DNA from: Spongospora subterranea f. sp. subterranea
Taxonomy: Eukaryota; Endomyxa: Phytomyxea; Phytomyxea; Plasmodiophorida
DNA: 64,000 bases
Direction of reading: 5' to 3'
Assembly (NCBI GenBank): GCA_049724395.1
Contig: JAUGWO010000139.1
Location: forward strand, 1 to 64,000
In this document: in pieces, positions 44,229 to 56,633 of the stretch
Numbering within the stretch: the first letter of the stretch is position 1
How the letters are laid out: each line of letters opens with the position of its first letter
The notes under the pieces: model-generated
Told to the model about the DNA's origin: nothing
Databases searched by the model: none
The model's input: only the letters and a program-made list of their open reading frames with translations
Translations under genes and position numbers: made by a program

Positions 44229-47200
44229 CCGAAAATACTACTGATCCCGTTTCCCTCCTCTCCTCAGGGCGATCAGTTTTGCGAAGCGCCGAGATTACCG
44301 TGGTTTGAGAATCTACCGACAACGAGGCCGCGCCGCGCGGTATTGTTCGCAATTCAAAATTGCACTTTGGCCCCGGCTAATGACTTGAAAAAAAAAGGGG
44401 CGAACGCTTTGATGGTAGTAGATATCTGTAGGGCCGCAATATAGGGAGAATACACATTGGGCCTCGCTGGATAATTACATTCCGCAACTCATTATGGAGA
44501 GTACTGCCCCAATCGTTTTTGAAATAGGTTTAGAACTATTTGCCCAGCATCGCCAAATTATTACGCAAAGTGGTCGGACCACTGAAAAGCGTTCTCGAAA
44601 TCGGTGGTAGTTTGTTCATCGAAATGCATCATGCTACTTGAGATTTTCCAATTTGCCAAAGTAGCATAATGTATTTTGACTGCACAACAATTCCTGTTAT
44701 ACAACAACATCGGCTGTGTTGTCGCCATGAACTTCGTTGCGGACATGGTCACATTAACATGATGTGAAATCTTTCTGTAACTATTGATGTATCGATAGCA
44801 GCAGTGACTCCTTTGATATCAAAACGACAAACCAGTCGCTATTTCAGAGTGACCTTAAGTTCAACTCATTGAGTGGCGACGGTTGCTCATTTGAGCCGAT
44901 GGAAAAATAAATGAATGCTACAGGAACTGGCACAATGTCTGAGCCGTTGGGTTTGAAAATTTTGCAAAACGGAGCCTGATATCGTCATCGATGCGTGGCA
45001 TTTCATCACGGTTTCCTTGGTCGACGTTTCGGTAGAACTCGTCATGTTTGCGTCTTAGGCGCTTTGATGGCCTTGCTCTTTGCCAAGCGGCCACTGGCTG
45101 TCGCTCACAGCGGCATCTGATCATCACATGTTATTAAAATTCGCATGTTCTTATCTCGTTGCAAACAGCTTGCCATTGTACAGGAACTGATGCTGGGCCG
45201 AGAAAAAATCGCCCAGTGCAGGCTTGACAGACGTATATGTATGGCGACAAGGCACATACGTTCAGGGCAAGTGAGTGGTGAGACACGTGTTCTGAATTTC
45301 TTATATAAAATTGCTACGCGAACGAAACACCTGTGACCAAGGCTGGACAAATAAGACCGGATGGTGGATTGAGACAGTTTAATTTAAGGCATTCGACATG
45401 ACATCATTCGTTGTCTGCGGGAAGATTCGAACCAGAATCAACGGAAACGGTCAAAATCTTTAGTTTTTGTTAGAATCTCAGAAAATGCTTTGTGCACACG
45501 AAACTTACGTTGAGTTTGGAAGTTATTATCATGATCGAGTTTTGTGGTACTTCCATCTAATAGAACGAATTAGAAAAACATTCTAAAATGTGGTGAAAAA
45601 TACCCAATCTTCCGCTACGGAAGTTAGACGTTCAGATGCAACTATTACAACCTCCTACATAATAGTCAAGTGTCTAAGAAAGACAAATAAACGACACAGG
45701 AATACCTCGCGCCGATCCCGCTGTGCCATTGTGAAACCGCCAGTGCTATTACATTTAAAAGTGGTACCAGAACTTGTACCCGTGGATTAGTAGTGAAACG
45801 CATGATAATATCGCTTCAATACCTAAAGTACATCGATGCCGCTTTTTTCGTTTTAGAATCATCGTCAATTACTCTGCTGATAGCAACACATTCCCCATCG
45901 GTAACTACAAACGTAATATCTCACAAAAACGCTGATGGAAAAATGAAACAACAAACCTGCAAAATTCAAATGCGAGTGTTCATTGATGCCACATTCAATG
46001 CGTAATTCCCTTAATCTTCTGATGGTGTTTTTCCTATCACTCAAAGGTTGAATTGTCAGATATAGAAACAACTATATACTAACATTGCATCAAGAAGATG
46101 CTGTGGCAGTACTGGTTGGCTGCTAGAGAAATCGTCGCAAACTTTTCCACAAACGTTCGTACAACGCGAGAGTTCATCCAAGAATACAGCGAAACAGTGT
46201 TCAGAATCGGTCGTTCCTGAGAAAATGTTGCCAAATTCTGAACCAAGAAAGCGTAAACAAAAAACCTTCAATAATCTGGAATGCTTTATCGCCAAGTGAC
46301 GCAACTAGCTTTCGCTTCAACTTGCTAAACTCTGCAATGTGACCTTACAAAAATATGAAAATCAAGTATCGGTACACGATTCGAAACTCTACCATTATGC
46401 ATGAACATGTACCTTCCAGCAACAAACCTGTCGAGGTATTCAAAACGACGAACTAAGTAATCAAATTAATAGATACGGATGGCAATTCGTCTCAGTGATA
46501 GGCGATCCCTGTCCGGCAGCTCTAACGTGGGCAAATATCAAAGAAGAGCTGATTTTAGCACAAAGACGATTGAGATTGCGATTGTTCCAAGCTGGGAGCG
46601 TGGAAGTGAACACGCAAGGAGTCCAGTCAATCTGAGTATCGCCACTTAGTTGGATATGCTTGAGGAGAACAATCGACTATACTTTTGGGGTGTACCACCT
46701 GAAATATTCAACACGTATCAAGTGTCAAGGCCATGATGATACTCCCAGTCAATTACCCAATTCCAAATCCATCCGCATTCAATGCATTCGGCCTGTTCCA
46801 TAGATGAGATAGACCCACATTGCAGAGCTGAATGTTTTCTCACAAGTGTGTCCCTGCATTGCCAATCAGGAAGATGAAATGCGATTAAGCAAACAATACC
46901 TTCCTGTCTTTCACGACACTGGTACGCCTGCTTAATGATTGAATGTTCCGGTCTCGTAATCAAACTAAACATTAATCAGCAAAATTCCGCGGCTAATCAG
47001 AATCGCAACTTCGAAAGAAGGACCGGTTGATGATTCAGTCCTTTATAGACCAGAAGTCTGCACATCGCCCAGCGACAGCTCCCTTCAGCAAAATGGGCCT
47101 TTACCAAGGGTCGATTTGCTAGTCAAGTGCAGTCCCTGACCAACGAGTGTACATCCCGAAGGGCGAACGACAGGCAGTGGCGCAGCCCTTCTTGTCACAC

Positions 47201-47659
47201 CGTCACTTCACCACGCACTTCCCCAAGGTCTCAATGCTCTCAATCAGGCATTTAAGAGGGGGATCTGAAAGAACACCTGCTGCATTTCGGTGAATTTTTA
47301 GCTATGGCTGTATTTTATTTTCCTGTGTCAGGAGAATCGTGTTTTTTCTGTATATATATTGTTGCAGCGGCCCTTGTTTCGGTGTTGATTGCTAGCAACG
47401 GGCCATCACATACCAAACGCAATAAAATCTGAAGTGGAAGGTGTCCTAACTCAGTACCCATGTGCTATATGAATAATCTCACAGTTCATGTCAATACACC
47501 ATCCATATTTTCCCAGACGCCCACGTTCACGCAGCCCCGTGATAGTGGTGTACACATGTGTAACAGTATTATCCGTACGCACAGATTTACGCTACAGATA
47601 TCGGGTCACTGCCATTGTTGCTGCCAGAAATTTCAGGCAGATTTGGTCATTTCTGCAAA
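44229..47659. other. No assignable gene in 3.4 kb
   Basis: Only short open frames on both strands. Some read like decayed coding sequence. Examples are minus-strand 44561-44752 (LLYNRNCCAVKIHYATLANW), minus-strand 44918-45127, a plus-strand stop-to-stop frame at about 46408-46633 (RYGWQFVSVIGDPCPAALTW) and minus-strand 46718-46972. None matches a family I know. AT-rich, probably old repetitive DNA. No tandem or inverted repeat stood out. Confidence 0.4.
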
Positions 47660-49061
47660 ATGAGCTACGGAACTGCAATTCACCCGCTGAAGAATGTCAT
47701 CATTGACTCGGGTCTGGATTCCACGCTGCTGTCGGGGACCGCTCCTTCCGTCGTTGTCGGCGTATATCACGGCACGACAGCGTTTGCCTTGGCTAAGGTA
47801 CCTTGTCCTTTGCCCACAGGATGCCGCTGCCGATGACAGGATCCAGGTTGATATCCCCCAGGGGCCGTTCTCATTAGCTTGGAATTCGGCATTCATTGAA
47901 CAATTATTGATAATGCTTCCCGGTGGAATTGTCCCAGTTGGTGTTTTTTCGGGTGCTGCCGATTTTTCCACGCTGATTGAATTTTTCGCAGAGAAATCCT
48001 CCATCAGGTTTCACCCAGATTTTACATTGAAGCATTTGACTGAGGACTGTATTTCAGATGTCGCCGTCGCAGTGGCCCTGGTGGGACTTCTTCAACTGCA
48101 ATCACAGTGAGAAAGGAACCCTCGTTAGCGAAATCGTTGATGCTGCTCACAACGTCTGTTTTCTTCTCTTTTGATGTCCAAATTGGTGATCCCAATTGTG
48201 TGGAAAAAGCAATTCGAACAATATTAGATAAAGCAGCTCCCGTTCTTTGTGAACCAACTACCAAAGTAGGTGCGTCTGTTGTTCAAGGCAACCTTATCTA
48301 ACCACATATTCAAAAACCAATTTTTTAGAAGCGAGTTCTATCAGCCGAAAACAATGAGTTGGCGTCATACCTATCGAGTGAAGTGACCAACATCGAATTT
48401 CTGTTGTCATCGTTCAAGACCCCCTGCCGACGAGAGAAGGGAATTTGTCTATACGGGAACACAAGTAGGAGTCGCCTACATTTTGCCCAGAGCTACTCTC
48501 TGGGACGGCGTAATTGCGCTGAAATCCGATATCGCAAAAAGGTTTGGTGGTGTATTGTTTTCTTTGGCTAGGAAACTTATTCGTTTGCTAGCGGATCTCA
48601 TAGGTTTCAGTTATGCTTACAAGAAAACCAGGGTTCGAATTCAGTTGTTTCTGAACAGTGAGTTAACACAATGCGTATGCGGTCCTATTTTCATCTTCAT
48701 TTTAGGGAGACGCCTCTCCCGCGGCGAGTAATAATATTTCATCCTGATTCTCAGTTACGAATGAGCGATTACGCATTTCCTGACGAACTAGAAGTTGAAA
48801 TTAACGACCGAATCCAGGCAAATATCCATATCACCTATAGGCCCAATTCTTATCTTGGTCCTCGTTAGGAACTCCTTGGCGTGTCAAATGCATTAAGGAC
48901 TTTTGCAGAAATTTCTGAAAAGTTGCGGCTTCCCGCTCCAGAAAATGTACCTGAACCTCTGCTCAGCTCAACTATTTACATCAATAAGCAATTTTGTCTG
49001 TATAATCATTGCGGCGTTGCCTGTTATCGCCGCTATCGCTTTCATGGCAACTGTAAGTTAA
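47660..49061 (+). CDS. ODR4: ODR4-like protein (approximate exon model)
   Basis: ODR4 proteins help membrane receptors leave the ER and form part of a UFSP2-containing complex. Landmarks run in family order: the start MSYGTAIHPLKNVIIDSGLD, VVVGVYHGTTAFALAK, AFIEQLLIMLPGGIVPVGVF, LPRATLWDGVIALKSDIAK-like sequence around 48480-48540, PRRVIIFHPDSQLRMSDYAF with FPDELEVEINDRIQ, and the C-terminal membrane helix FVCIIIAALPVIAAIAFMAT just before the stop at 49059-49061. Several short introns are needed. The first may be only 22 nt (GTACCTTGTCC...CCACAG), which would keep the frame, or part of a longer intron. Junctions between 48.1 and 48.7 kb are not settled. Confidence 0.7.
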
Positions 49062-49190
49062 TAAAGCGTTGCAGGTAAACAAAGAATGGTTGGAGAGAAA
49101 AAGCGGAAGAAATAATATGAGGAATGTATTATGTTATATTGGAACTGATGAGATAATTAATATATGTAGATATTATCAGGACAACAAATA

Positions 49191-50009
49191 TTATATGAGA
49201 TCCATTAGCGATGCCATTGCATCAGCTGCTGTTTGAACATCCGCAGACGGTTGGAGGGTTGCGGTTTTTAGTTCATTTATAGCTTTGACGAGACCAATGA
49301 TTTTTTCGTTCTTGTATCTTCCTGCTTCTACAGATTTTTGCATAACCTTCCAGCGTTGTTCAAGTTCGTTGAGGTCACGATTTAGCGCCACATTAGCACC
49401 GATTACTTCCCAGTTACTCTCACCATGTTCCAAAATCGCTTGAAGTAGTCTTATATCTGAGGCATTAGTCCATTTTCGCTTTGGCATTTGCGTCTCGTCG
49501 TCAGCACATCTGTCGGTCCTGATTTGAAGGCTTGGCCGTAGGCATGTCAATATCGCTGTCATCATCAGCCAACGATGACACGTCCAACACTGTCTTATCG
49601 CTATTCCTACCGTACTCATCCATATGATAAGCACAATACCTATGACATTTGAGTTTTTTTTACAAGAATGCGATCACAACAAGTTTATTTACCTCCAAAG
49701 ATTTTGGCATTCACTTGGGGACAACCTCCTGGGCGTATCTAACGTGGCGGAAATGATGTGCCAATCGATCGATACTATTTTTTGTTTTGACTGGACATAA
49801 TCATTGATACACCCAATCAACGAATGCACAAGTCTGATGTCATAACCAAATATCGAGGTCTGAAACGGCTGAATGGCATTTGAAAAACTGGGATCCCGGA
49901 CCCTTATCTTGACAGAAGGACGAGACAGACGAACCGGGGTCGGAATCGTCAATTGTGAGAGCGACATGAGCCCATCAAGCCCGTCTTTGGGCGAATCTGG
50001 CCCGGTCAT
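49191..50009 (-). CDS. Myb/SANT-domain DNA-binding protein
   Basis: Two Myb/SANT-like repeats can be seen. The first ends IDWHIISATLDTPRRLSPSE with CQNLWR, on the exon that ends at 49693. A 53-nt intron (49640-49692) follows, then RYCAYHMDEYGRN. The second is KRKWTNASDIRLLQAILEHG with NWEVIGANVALNRDLNELEQ and RWKVMQ near the C-terminus, the classic W...W spacing. Between them is an acidic linker (LADDDSDIDMP). One frame change in that linker (about 49.5 kb) is not explained by an obvious intron. The family is uncertain; transcription factor and telomere- or snRNA-gene-binding types are both possible. The ATG at 50009 follows a splice acceptor, so a 5' exon may exist. Confidence 0.6.
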
Positions 50010-50024
50010 GACCCTTGGCTCCAA

Positions 50025-51650
50025 AGCTGAAAGTGCAACAAATTAGCTGAGTGTCCGCAGTCCGCAATCCATAAAGTTTCACGGTCCAGATTTGATGATC
50101 CAATTTTCTGCTGATTTCAAATTGCGAATGATAAACGAAACGGATACGATAAACTGGTGGATACATACATATACACGTAGATGTTCTATAACTTAATATT
50201 CTTGTTCTATGCAAGTGATTACCATAATAGCTACTGTAATCAGCAACAACTTCGTCATGGACAGATCTGGTTTCAGATATTCCCCAAGGTTGTCGTCCAT
50301 TTTATTTTAAGGACTGGAACAGCTGGTGAAGGTTCGCCTTTGATTGCTGAAGCCTGCGTTCCTATACTATGACCCTTTTGGGTGTCGCTATATGAATGGC
50401 TGGCAGGAATCCCCACGGAATCGGAGTCCCATGATCCCATCCTCACCCTGAATTACCCGTCGTACAGGGTACGGACTAATGTTACTGATCGATGCGAAGT
50501 CCGCGCAGTGTGTGCCAGCGAAAGTGTCGGCTGCATCCGAATTCGCGCTAGATTTCAAGCCGACACATTCGGGACGGTGAAATGGGGTGAAGGCAAACCC
50601 GATTTCAGCAATGCTGAAGCGCAACTCGGCTAAGAAAAACACAATAGCGACCGCGAAGGATTTCCAGATCAATTCTAACCGGATTCGGGCCTGATTGAAG
50701 AGGTTGCGACAAAATGGTGGGGCCTGTTTCGTCTACGAAAAAGCTTGAGGTAGCAGGATCAACGATAATGTTTAGTAAGAGTTTTTTATAAATTTTTAAA
50801 AGCTATCGAATGCAAAGAATGAACACATCGAGAAATTTTTCTTCGGAGCGCTCATCGCTTCCCAATTTATATAAAGATGGGTCAAAAAACGCATCAATTG
50901 GCGCGAATACGATGAAATGGGGAGGGTCCAACCGTGTAGTCTCTCGACACAGAGAATTTGTTTCCAGGCAACATCCTTTCAAAGTTGCATCTCAGTGTAT
51001 ACTTTCAATAGCTCCGCCATTGGATACAAGGAATGGCGTCCTGTAATCTATTCCGGCGTTCGGATAAATGGTGGGTTTCTAATTTCTGTGTATTCCGATA
51101 TGTCTTCAAACGTTCCGGATGCCTTGGTCTTCCTTTGACGTTCTTAGACCCAATGTGGCGATGTTTTGCCTATGCTTGTGGTTGTCCCGCTTGAGGAATT
51201 ACGGTGTTTAGTCTGGCAACTCGCATGTACTGTACAGCAGTGGTGTACGTTGTACACTTTACCACTGTGATTGATGTTAATTTCATAATGTGAAATCAAT
51301 TTGGACTCCGTCATTGTAGATCAGCTGCGACAATGATCCGTCAGGGATATTCCGGATCGCACTCCGCTAAAGACAACTTGCAGTGGATGAAGCCGCCTGG
51401 TGCACAGAGACAGAGTCGGCTAGGAGACGATTACCAAGCTTCAATTCCAGATCTCCAAACGCAAGCCAGGATAATGAAGGCGCCTGCTTCTCCTCAACCT
51501 CAAAATTCGCATCCCTCAAAATGTGACATATCTGAAGGATAGTTGCTCTAGGAAGGTGTCAAGTGCTGGCATTTCTATTTAATTAAATATTCCACGATTA
51601 AGGTGCTTCATGTACATGAAATATTGATTAGTTGTACATTAAAACAATAT
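50025..51650. other. No confident gene; possible short exons
   Basis: On the minus strand a 35-codon frame (50319-50212) has a membrane-like MTKLLLITVAIMVITCIEQE. Another minus-strand frame, 50672-50388, starts with a hydrophobic KSFAVAIVFFLAELRFSIAE stretch and is Cys-containing. On the plus strand, 50816-51043 and 51333-51542 (MIRQGYSGSHSAKDNLQWMK) could be exons of a small hydrophilic protein. None is recognised. A CAGTGGT...ACCACTG inverted repeat with GTGTAC/GTACAC inside lies near 51239-51268. Confidence 0.3.
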
Positions 51651-54600
51651 TTATTGTTCATTAATGAGGACATTTGTATCACACAGAGCGAATTTTAGCG
51701 CATCGGTGCCAATCTCCTCCCAATGCATTTCGATTAAATGATGAAGCGCAGCAGATGGCAAATCCTCAGTTAATAGGCTTTGAAATATTGCAGCCCATAT
51801 ATCAAACGCGTATGACCTAATCAGAGGGCAGCACAACGACATCAGAAACACCATAAAAAAAGTTTTTGAACTTACTCAGGCAGCATCTCCTCGATCTTCT
51901 GCAGCATCTGTTGCACATTCAACGTAAGGTCGAGATCCGTCCCGAATAAAATTCTAAAGTTTTCATTTAGCAGTAGATACTTCGGCAATATAAATCAGTT
52001 ACTGATGAATGGTAGATGCAGCTCCAAATGAGTCGATCTAAGCGAACGCAAAAATCAAAAATGTTCTTCGGCATTTGAGGAAGAGCCACAGTACCTCGTT
52101 TCGCCATGTTGGGTGAGTACATTGGACAACGGGGCTAGAAAATCGAGTTTGTGGACAGTAGGCTTGCATGTCCACAGCTGAGCTAAAATCAATAAGGGCA
52201 AGAGTGTGGCACTCTGAACCCAAAACTAAATGCTTCGGCTGAATTTTGCAGTGCAAAATATTGGTGTTGTTCAAACTGAAAAGATCATTACATTTTTCGA
52301 AATTTGGCAGTCGCTACTCTTACATATGCAATATCGTGAGGATTTGTTGAGTATAAAGCAAACCGATAACTTCGGGACAAAGAGAGCCCCGGGTTTTGAA
52401 CTTATCAATTAGCTTTTGTACTGTTCCAAGGTCGTCTCTGAGATCAGAAACAACCACAGATAAGTCTTCGAAAATGTATGACCGATTTGCAAGAATTAAT
52501 GAATCAGCTATATTCCACTGAGTTAGGACAAATTCGCAAAATAAGCCACTGATACAACCTGATGTTCCAACACCTCTTTCAGTTATCTTTTCAGCAATGT
52601 ACGATTCCCAAATGCTAGCGGGCCTGACGATTTTCAAAATCAAGGTTTTATCGGTCCCAAAATCTTGAGCTTCGAAGACGTTTTCCGTGATGCGACTGAG
52701 GACTAGCAGGTCTGCATCGTCAACTTCAATAGTACAATCTTCCTCTATGTCCTGTATTTCGTCGGGTGCCGCGACAGAAGAATGGTCGACAACGCTTCGA
52801 ACCTTGAAAACGCATTGACTCAACGTTCGCAAAATTAGCTGCAAAATACCTGACCAGGAGCGCCAGCGATCCGGCATCTCTCAGTAATCGTTAATGGATC
52901 AACGACCACGCCTGACGGTAGTCCTTGAATTTCCTGAATTTTTGAAGAAGCACGCAAATCTACAGTTGGATCATGGAATACTTCAAACTCGGTTGTTTCA
53001 TTGCTGTTTTGCTGGAAATCCGAATCTTCCAAGGTCTTATGGCCGTTATCGGCAAACATGGATCTTCATTGATTAGTAAGAATTTGACGGAAAATATACG
53101 AAACACAGAAACCACCGACCTGACTTCTTTAAGAGCATTGCGTGTATCTACCGTCATTGTCACTTCGGTATAGAATTGAATAAATCAGTGGGCGATACCA
53201 TAACAAACGACGTACAACTGACCTGTAGGGGACGGTGGGGGTAAAGCACTCCTGGGGACAACCAACGACGTTTTCTTGGGTTGGGCGAGGAAATTTTGAA
53301 TCGACGGCACATCTACAACATTGGCTCCAGGTGTCATCGCTCCAGAGGAAAACTGCAATCGGCGAGGATGCGACTCCATTATTGGCGACTGAATTGATAT
53401 CTTGGGAGTTTGCAGTCCAGCACCTACATGCCTTATTAGTCTTAGTTGTCAAATTTCGAGGCAATAGATAACCTTTCACTGATAATATTTGGCTGTAATT
53501 GACTGTCATCGGCATATCATCCTGGACTTCAGCTGCTCGTCGAAAATATTCCCGGGCTCTTACTTCCTCGAAGGATAAGCCTTCTGGAGTTTCTGGATCG
53601 TTTAACATTATAGCATCATAGCTGCGCTCGTAGTCAACAATTTCCGCAGAAAAGTGAGCTTGTGATTGCGGAGGGCAATGGATTCGACTCAACGGATCGT
53701 CTCTTAAACGTTCCGAAACGGGAACACCGTGCAACCGCTTCCTCAAATTGAATTCTTGATTTCGGGAGGAAGTTTCACATTGTTGAAGGTTTTCTTCTAC
53801 AAATACCTTGATCTGGGTAGGTTGTATCGAACTAGTTCGGACATCTGCAGGTTTACGCGAGTGAAATTGCTGCAGAGGCTCCGTCCATGTTGTCGGTGCT
53901 TGAACATTCTCTTTATTCATCGCGCGATGGCTAAAAGAGGTTGGCCCAGTGGTTTCAATTGTATGGCGCGGTGGTCTTCTGTTGGATGATTCTTCTTCAA
54001 TAAAAACCTCAATAGTACTGTTTTGTTGCGGGACAGAGGACCTTGACACAAGAGGCTGAGGCTGAACCCCTTGGCGATGCGACGACCCGGCTTTTTTCTT
54101 TGAAAGCTGTACTAATGCAGTCCTAGAGTTTGCTGCGACTGCGGACTGAGTCGAAGCTTGCTGTGATGATTTCCGCCTAAGCTTCAGAAGATTTAAAGAC
54201 TGTGTAAGCTTTTCTAAAGGCTTCGCATTGGCGTTGATGCCCACTTCAAGGATGCTTTCGGCGGCTTCGAAATCCTGTTTACTTTCCAATACACATGCCC
54301 AAGCCTGATAGAATAAGGCATGCGTCTGGCCAATTGACTTTGTCTGAAGAAACTGAAACAAGTCTTCAACACCAGCATGGCAATTATGAGCAACTAGAAA
54401 TGAATGCTTGTTATTAAGTATCTGGAAAGACATGAAGTAACTTTACACGTTATCCAAACTTTCAAGTACTTCTTCGAGTCTCGATAGCGTGGATCATCCA
54501 TAAACGTCATGCTACATCTTTCCAAGAGAACCTGGTATGAACGTTATAGAGAACGAATTCGAAACCGAAGCGATTCTACAAACCGTTAAATGGGAACGGT

Positions 54601-54841
54601 CGCCACCAGACACAAATTCTTCTTCAGTCCACTTGATATATCTTAGCCAAGTCTGAAGCGGGTCGGGTCCCACATAATCCCTGAGTTCCTGTTCAAATTG
54701 CATCGCTCTAGGATGGGAAGAAGCATGTCTAGCGGCCACTGAGCTAGCACAGTTATTCAGAGAGGATGCGGACCTTCCTTTGGCAACAGGTTGGACATTT
54801 TCTTTCGATTTTTCAATGTCATCGCAAGAAAGAACCACCAT
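51651..54841 (-). CDS. MadBUB spindle-checkpoint protein with pseudokinase domain
   Basis: A BUB1/BUBR1/Mad3-type protein of the mitotic checkpoint. From the ATG at 54841 it has a first KEN box (54797-54805), the Mad3_BUB1 TPR region (FEQELRDYVGPDPLQTWLRY, then FEAAESILEVGINANAKPLE), and a central cassette of two ABBA-like motifs (IEVFIE, IKVFVE) flanking a second KEN box (53906-53914). A GLEBS-like Bub3-binding segment (GLSFEEVRAREYF) and a C-terminal kinase fold (QQILTIL, about 52.9-51.65 kb) follow. The beta-3 lysine is kept (LILKIV), but the catalytic loop reads HCKIQPKH where HxDxKPxN is expected, and DFG reads DFS, so the domain should be inactive, as in vertebrate BUBR1. It has many short introns; exon borders are approximate. 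Confidence 0.88.
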
Positions 54842-55317
54842 TGGCGATAGTCAATTCTGTTTGATCAAGCGCGCGTTTTCCATATCTATCGAGGCTCCGC
54901 CTTCTGTTGTTTGGGGCTTTGAGCGGGGAATTACGACTGTTGGTTATGTACATCTCCAGTCAGCCCGGTGTGTAGTCTGCAGCAGTGAGCTCCACGATCA
55001 ATATCCATTTGCGCTGGCGATGCGAAAAATTCAAATGTGATCCCATTTTTTTTTCTGCAAAAGGACAGTTTCAACAATTCTCATATGTGTTATTTCCGAT
55101 GTGATGATGCTGCACAATTACTTGTGTTGCATTGGTAGTTCGAGCTACCAGTGTAGTCGGGCCTGTATCAAAATCCCTCAATTTGTAGCTTTGTACTGCA
55201 ACATCAAGAAAAATTAGTCGTTGTCGATTCCCGTGATACACTCTCATACACAATAATTGCTGGTCAATAATATATGAATGGTTCCCTTGATAATTTGACA
55301 AGCCCGTTGGCCTCGAA
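54842..55317. other. Intergenic; no gene recognised
   Basis: Upstream of MadBUB. Short open frames occur on both strands (for example minus-strand 55071-55301 with KLRDFDTGPTTLVARTTNAT), with no recognisable domain. It should contain the MadBUB promoter. Confidence 0.35.
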
Positions 55318-55700
55318 AGCCAGGGTTCCCTGCCGTTTCCAATTACTACTCCCGTTCAATGGCGGGATCTTTGCCAGAAGTTTCTCAGCACTCACCATGT
55401 TAGCAACGTGCTGGGCCCATATCCATATTTCCACCTTTAGTTGGTTATGGGCCCAGCACGTTGCTAACATGGTGAGTACTGAGAAACTTCTGGCAAAGAT
55501 CCAGCCACTGAACGGGAGCAGTAATTTCATTGATTGGAAACGGCAGATAACCCTGATTTTTCGAGGCCAATGGCGGCCTTGAAGGCTTCCTGAAAAAAGG
55601 GCTAGATCCACTGTCCACCGACGATGCCACATGGCAAGAGGATATTGCCTGCCAGTATAGCTATTTGAAGGGTATTACAAAGTTGGCCCATATGGGCTTA
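55318..55700. mobile_element. Copia-type gag fragments in inverted duplication (fossil)
   Basis: 55318-55418 and complemented 55447-55552 are nearly identical arms around a 28-bp centre (CATATCCATATTTCCACC...). Each encodes the start of a copia-type gag on opposite strands (VSTEKLLAKIQPLNGSSNF and its twin). Further gag-like sequence continues on the plus strand to about 55700. It is a remnant only, with no pol region nearby. Confidence 0.65.
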
Positions 55701-56633
55701 TGATAGCTGGACTGGACTGTTTAGCAACAATAGATGTACAACCGGAATAGATCTCGTTTAGCTGCACTTCGGTAAAGCTCCGATCTTAGTAATTGTTCAA
55801 AAAGTAGAGCTGATTGATTTGTTTGTTGATGTCGTAATAGCGAGAATGCATAAGGTCCGGTCGCCGCCAATAAATTTGTACAACGGCCACTACTGTAGAC
55901 TTCTAATTCCTCACTATCCCCGGTTTGCAGTGGACGGTTGCCAGCAGGCGATATCAGTCAGGGCTTCGCGGATGCGGAAGCAGCACGTCTCGTAGAGTTC
56001 CCGAAACTCCCTACAATCATGATCAACAGAAAACTTATTTTAATCGTTTCAAGCACTATCAGGCGCCACGGTGAACTACCAAACGAATCCCCGCGTGACA
56101 ATTCGAATCCAGCAACGCAGGATGCACACAGAGAGTCTTGGTGAATAAAACTCGCTCATTTGCACCGCACTCTTTGTTGACCTCTGAAAGATGATACTCC
56201 CCCATCCCCCTATTGTCCGTTTTCCCTGTCGTTCCGGTTCATTCCATTCGCCGATTTCTCTGTTCTCGCATTCCAATTTCTCGGTCTTTTCCTCAATCCC
56301 CTTTAGTTCAGGCGCAGCCCCATGAGTCCTGTATTCTGTCCGTTACTACCTACTGTATTTCGTCATTGTGTTAAACTGCCTAAACCCAACGACATCATGG
56401 GGTTATTGTGTTTGTTTTGCTGAGGAAGGAATCGGTGGGCGCTGCCGGTGAGACCCAGAAAATGTCGCGACTGCAGGTGTTTGTTAAAATGCTCTATAGG
56501 CACTTTTACACGCAAATCTGATATGCGACCTTTTAGGCCATATTCTTATCAGAAAAAAGTCATTGTCTATTTCGATTTTTCCTGATTATGGTTCTCACAC
56601 ATCTTTTTTTAGGTTATTTCAATCGGTTCACGA
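55701..56633. other. No gene recognised
   Basis: About 930 bp of mixed composition with short open frames only. It includes the upstream region of the HMG-CoA lyase gene; a T-rich TTTTTTTAG at about 56606-56614 could be a splice acceptor of a 5' exon. Confidence 0.35.

Noticed and set aside
45361-45460. A tRNA-like GGTTCGAATC box on the minus strand near 45425.
   Set aside because: No acceptor, D or anticodon arms could be folded around it.
32717-54841. A functional cluster of APC/C-related genes (UBE2S and MadBUB).
   Set aside because: They are 18 kb apart with many unrelated genes between them.
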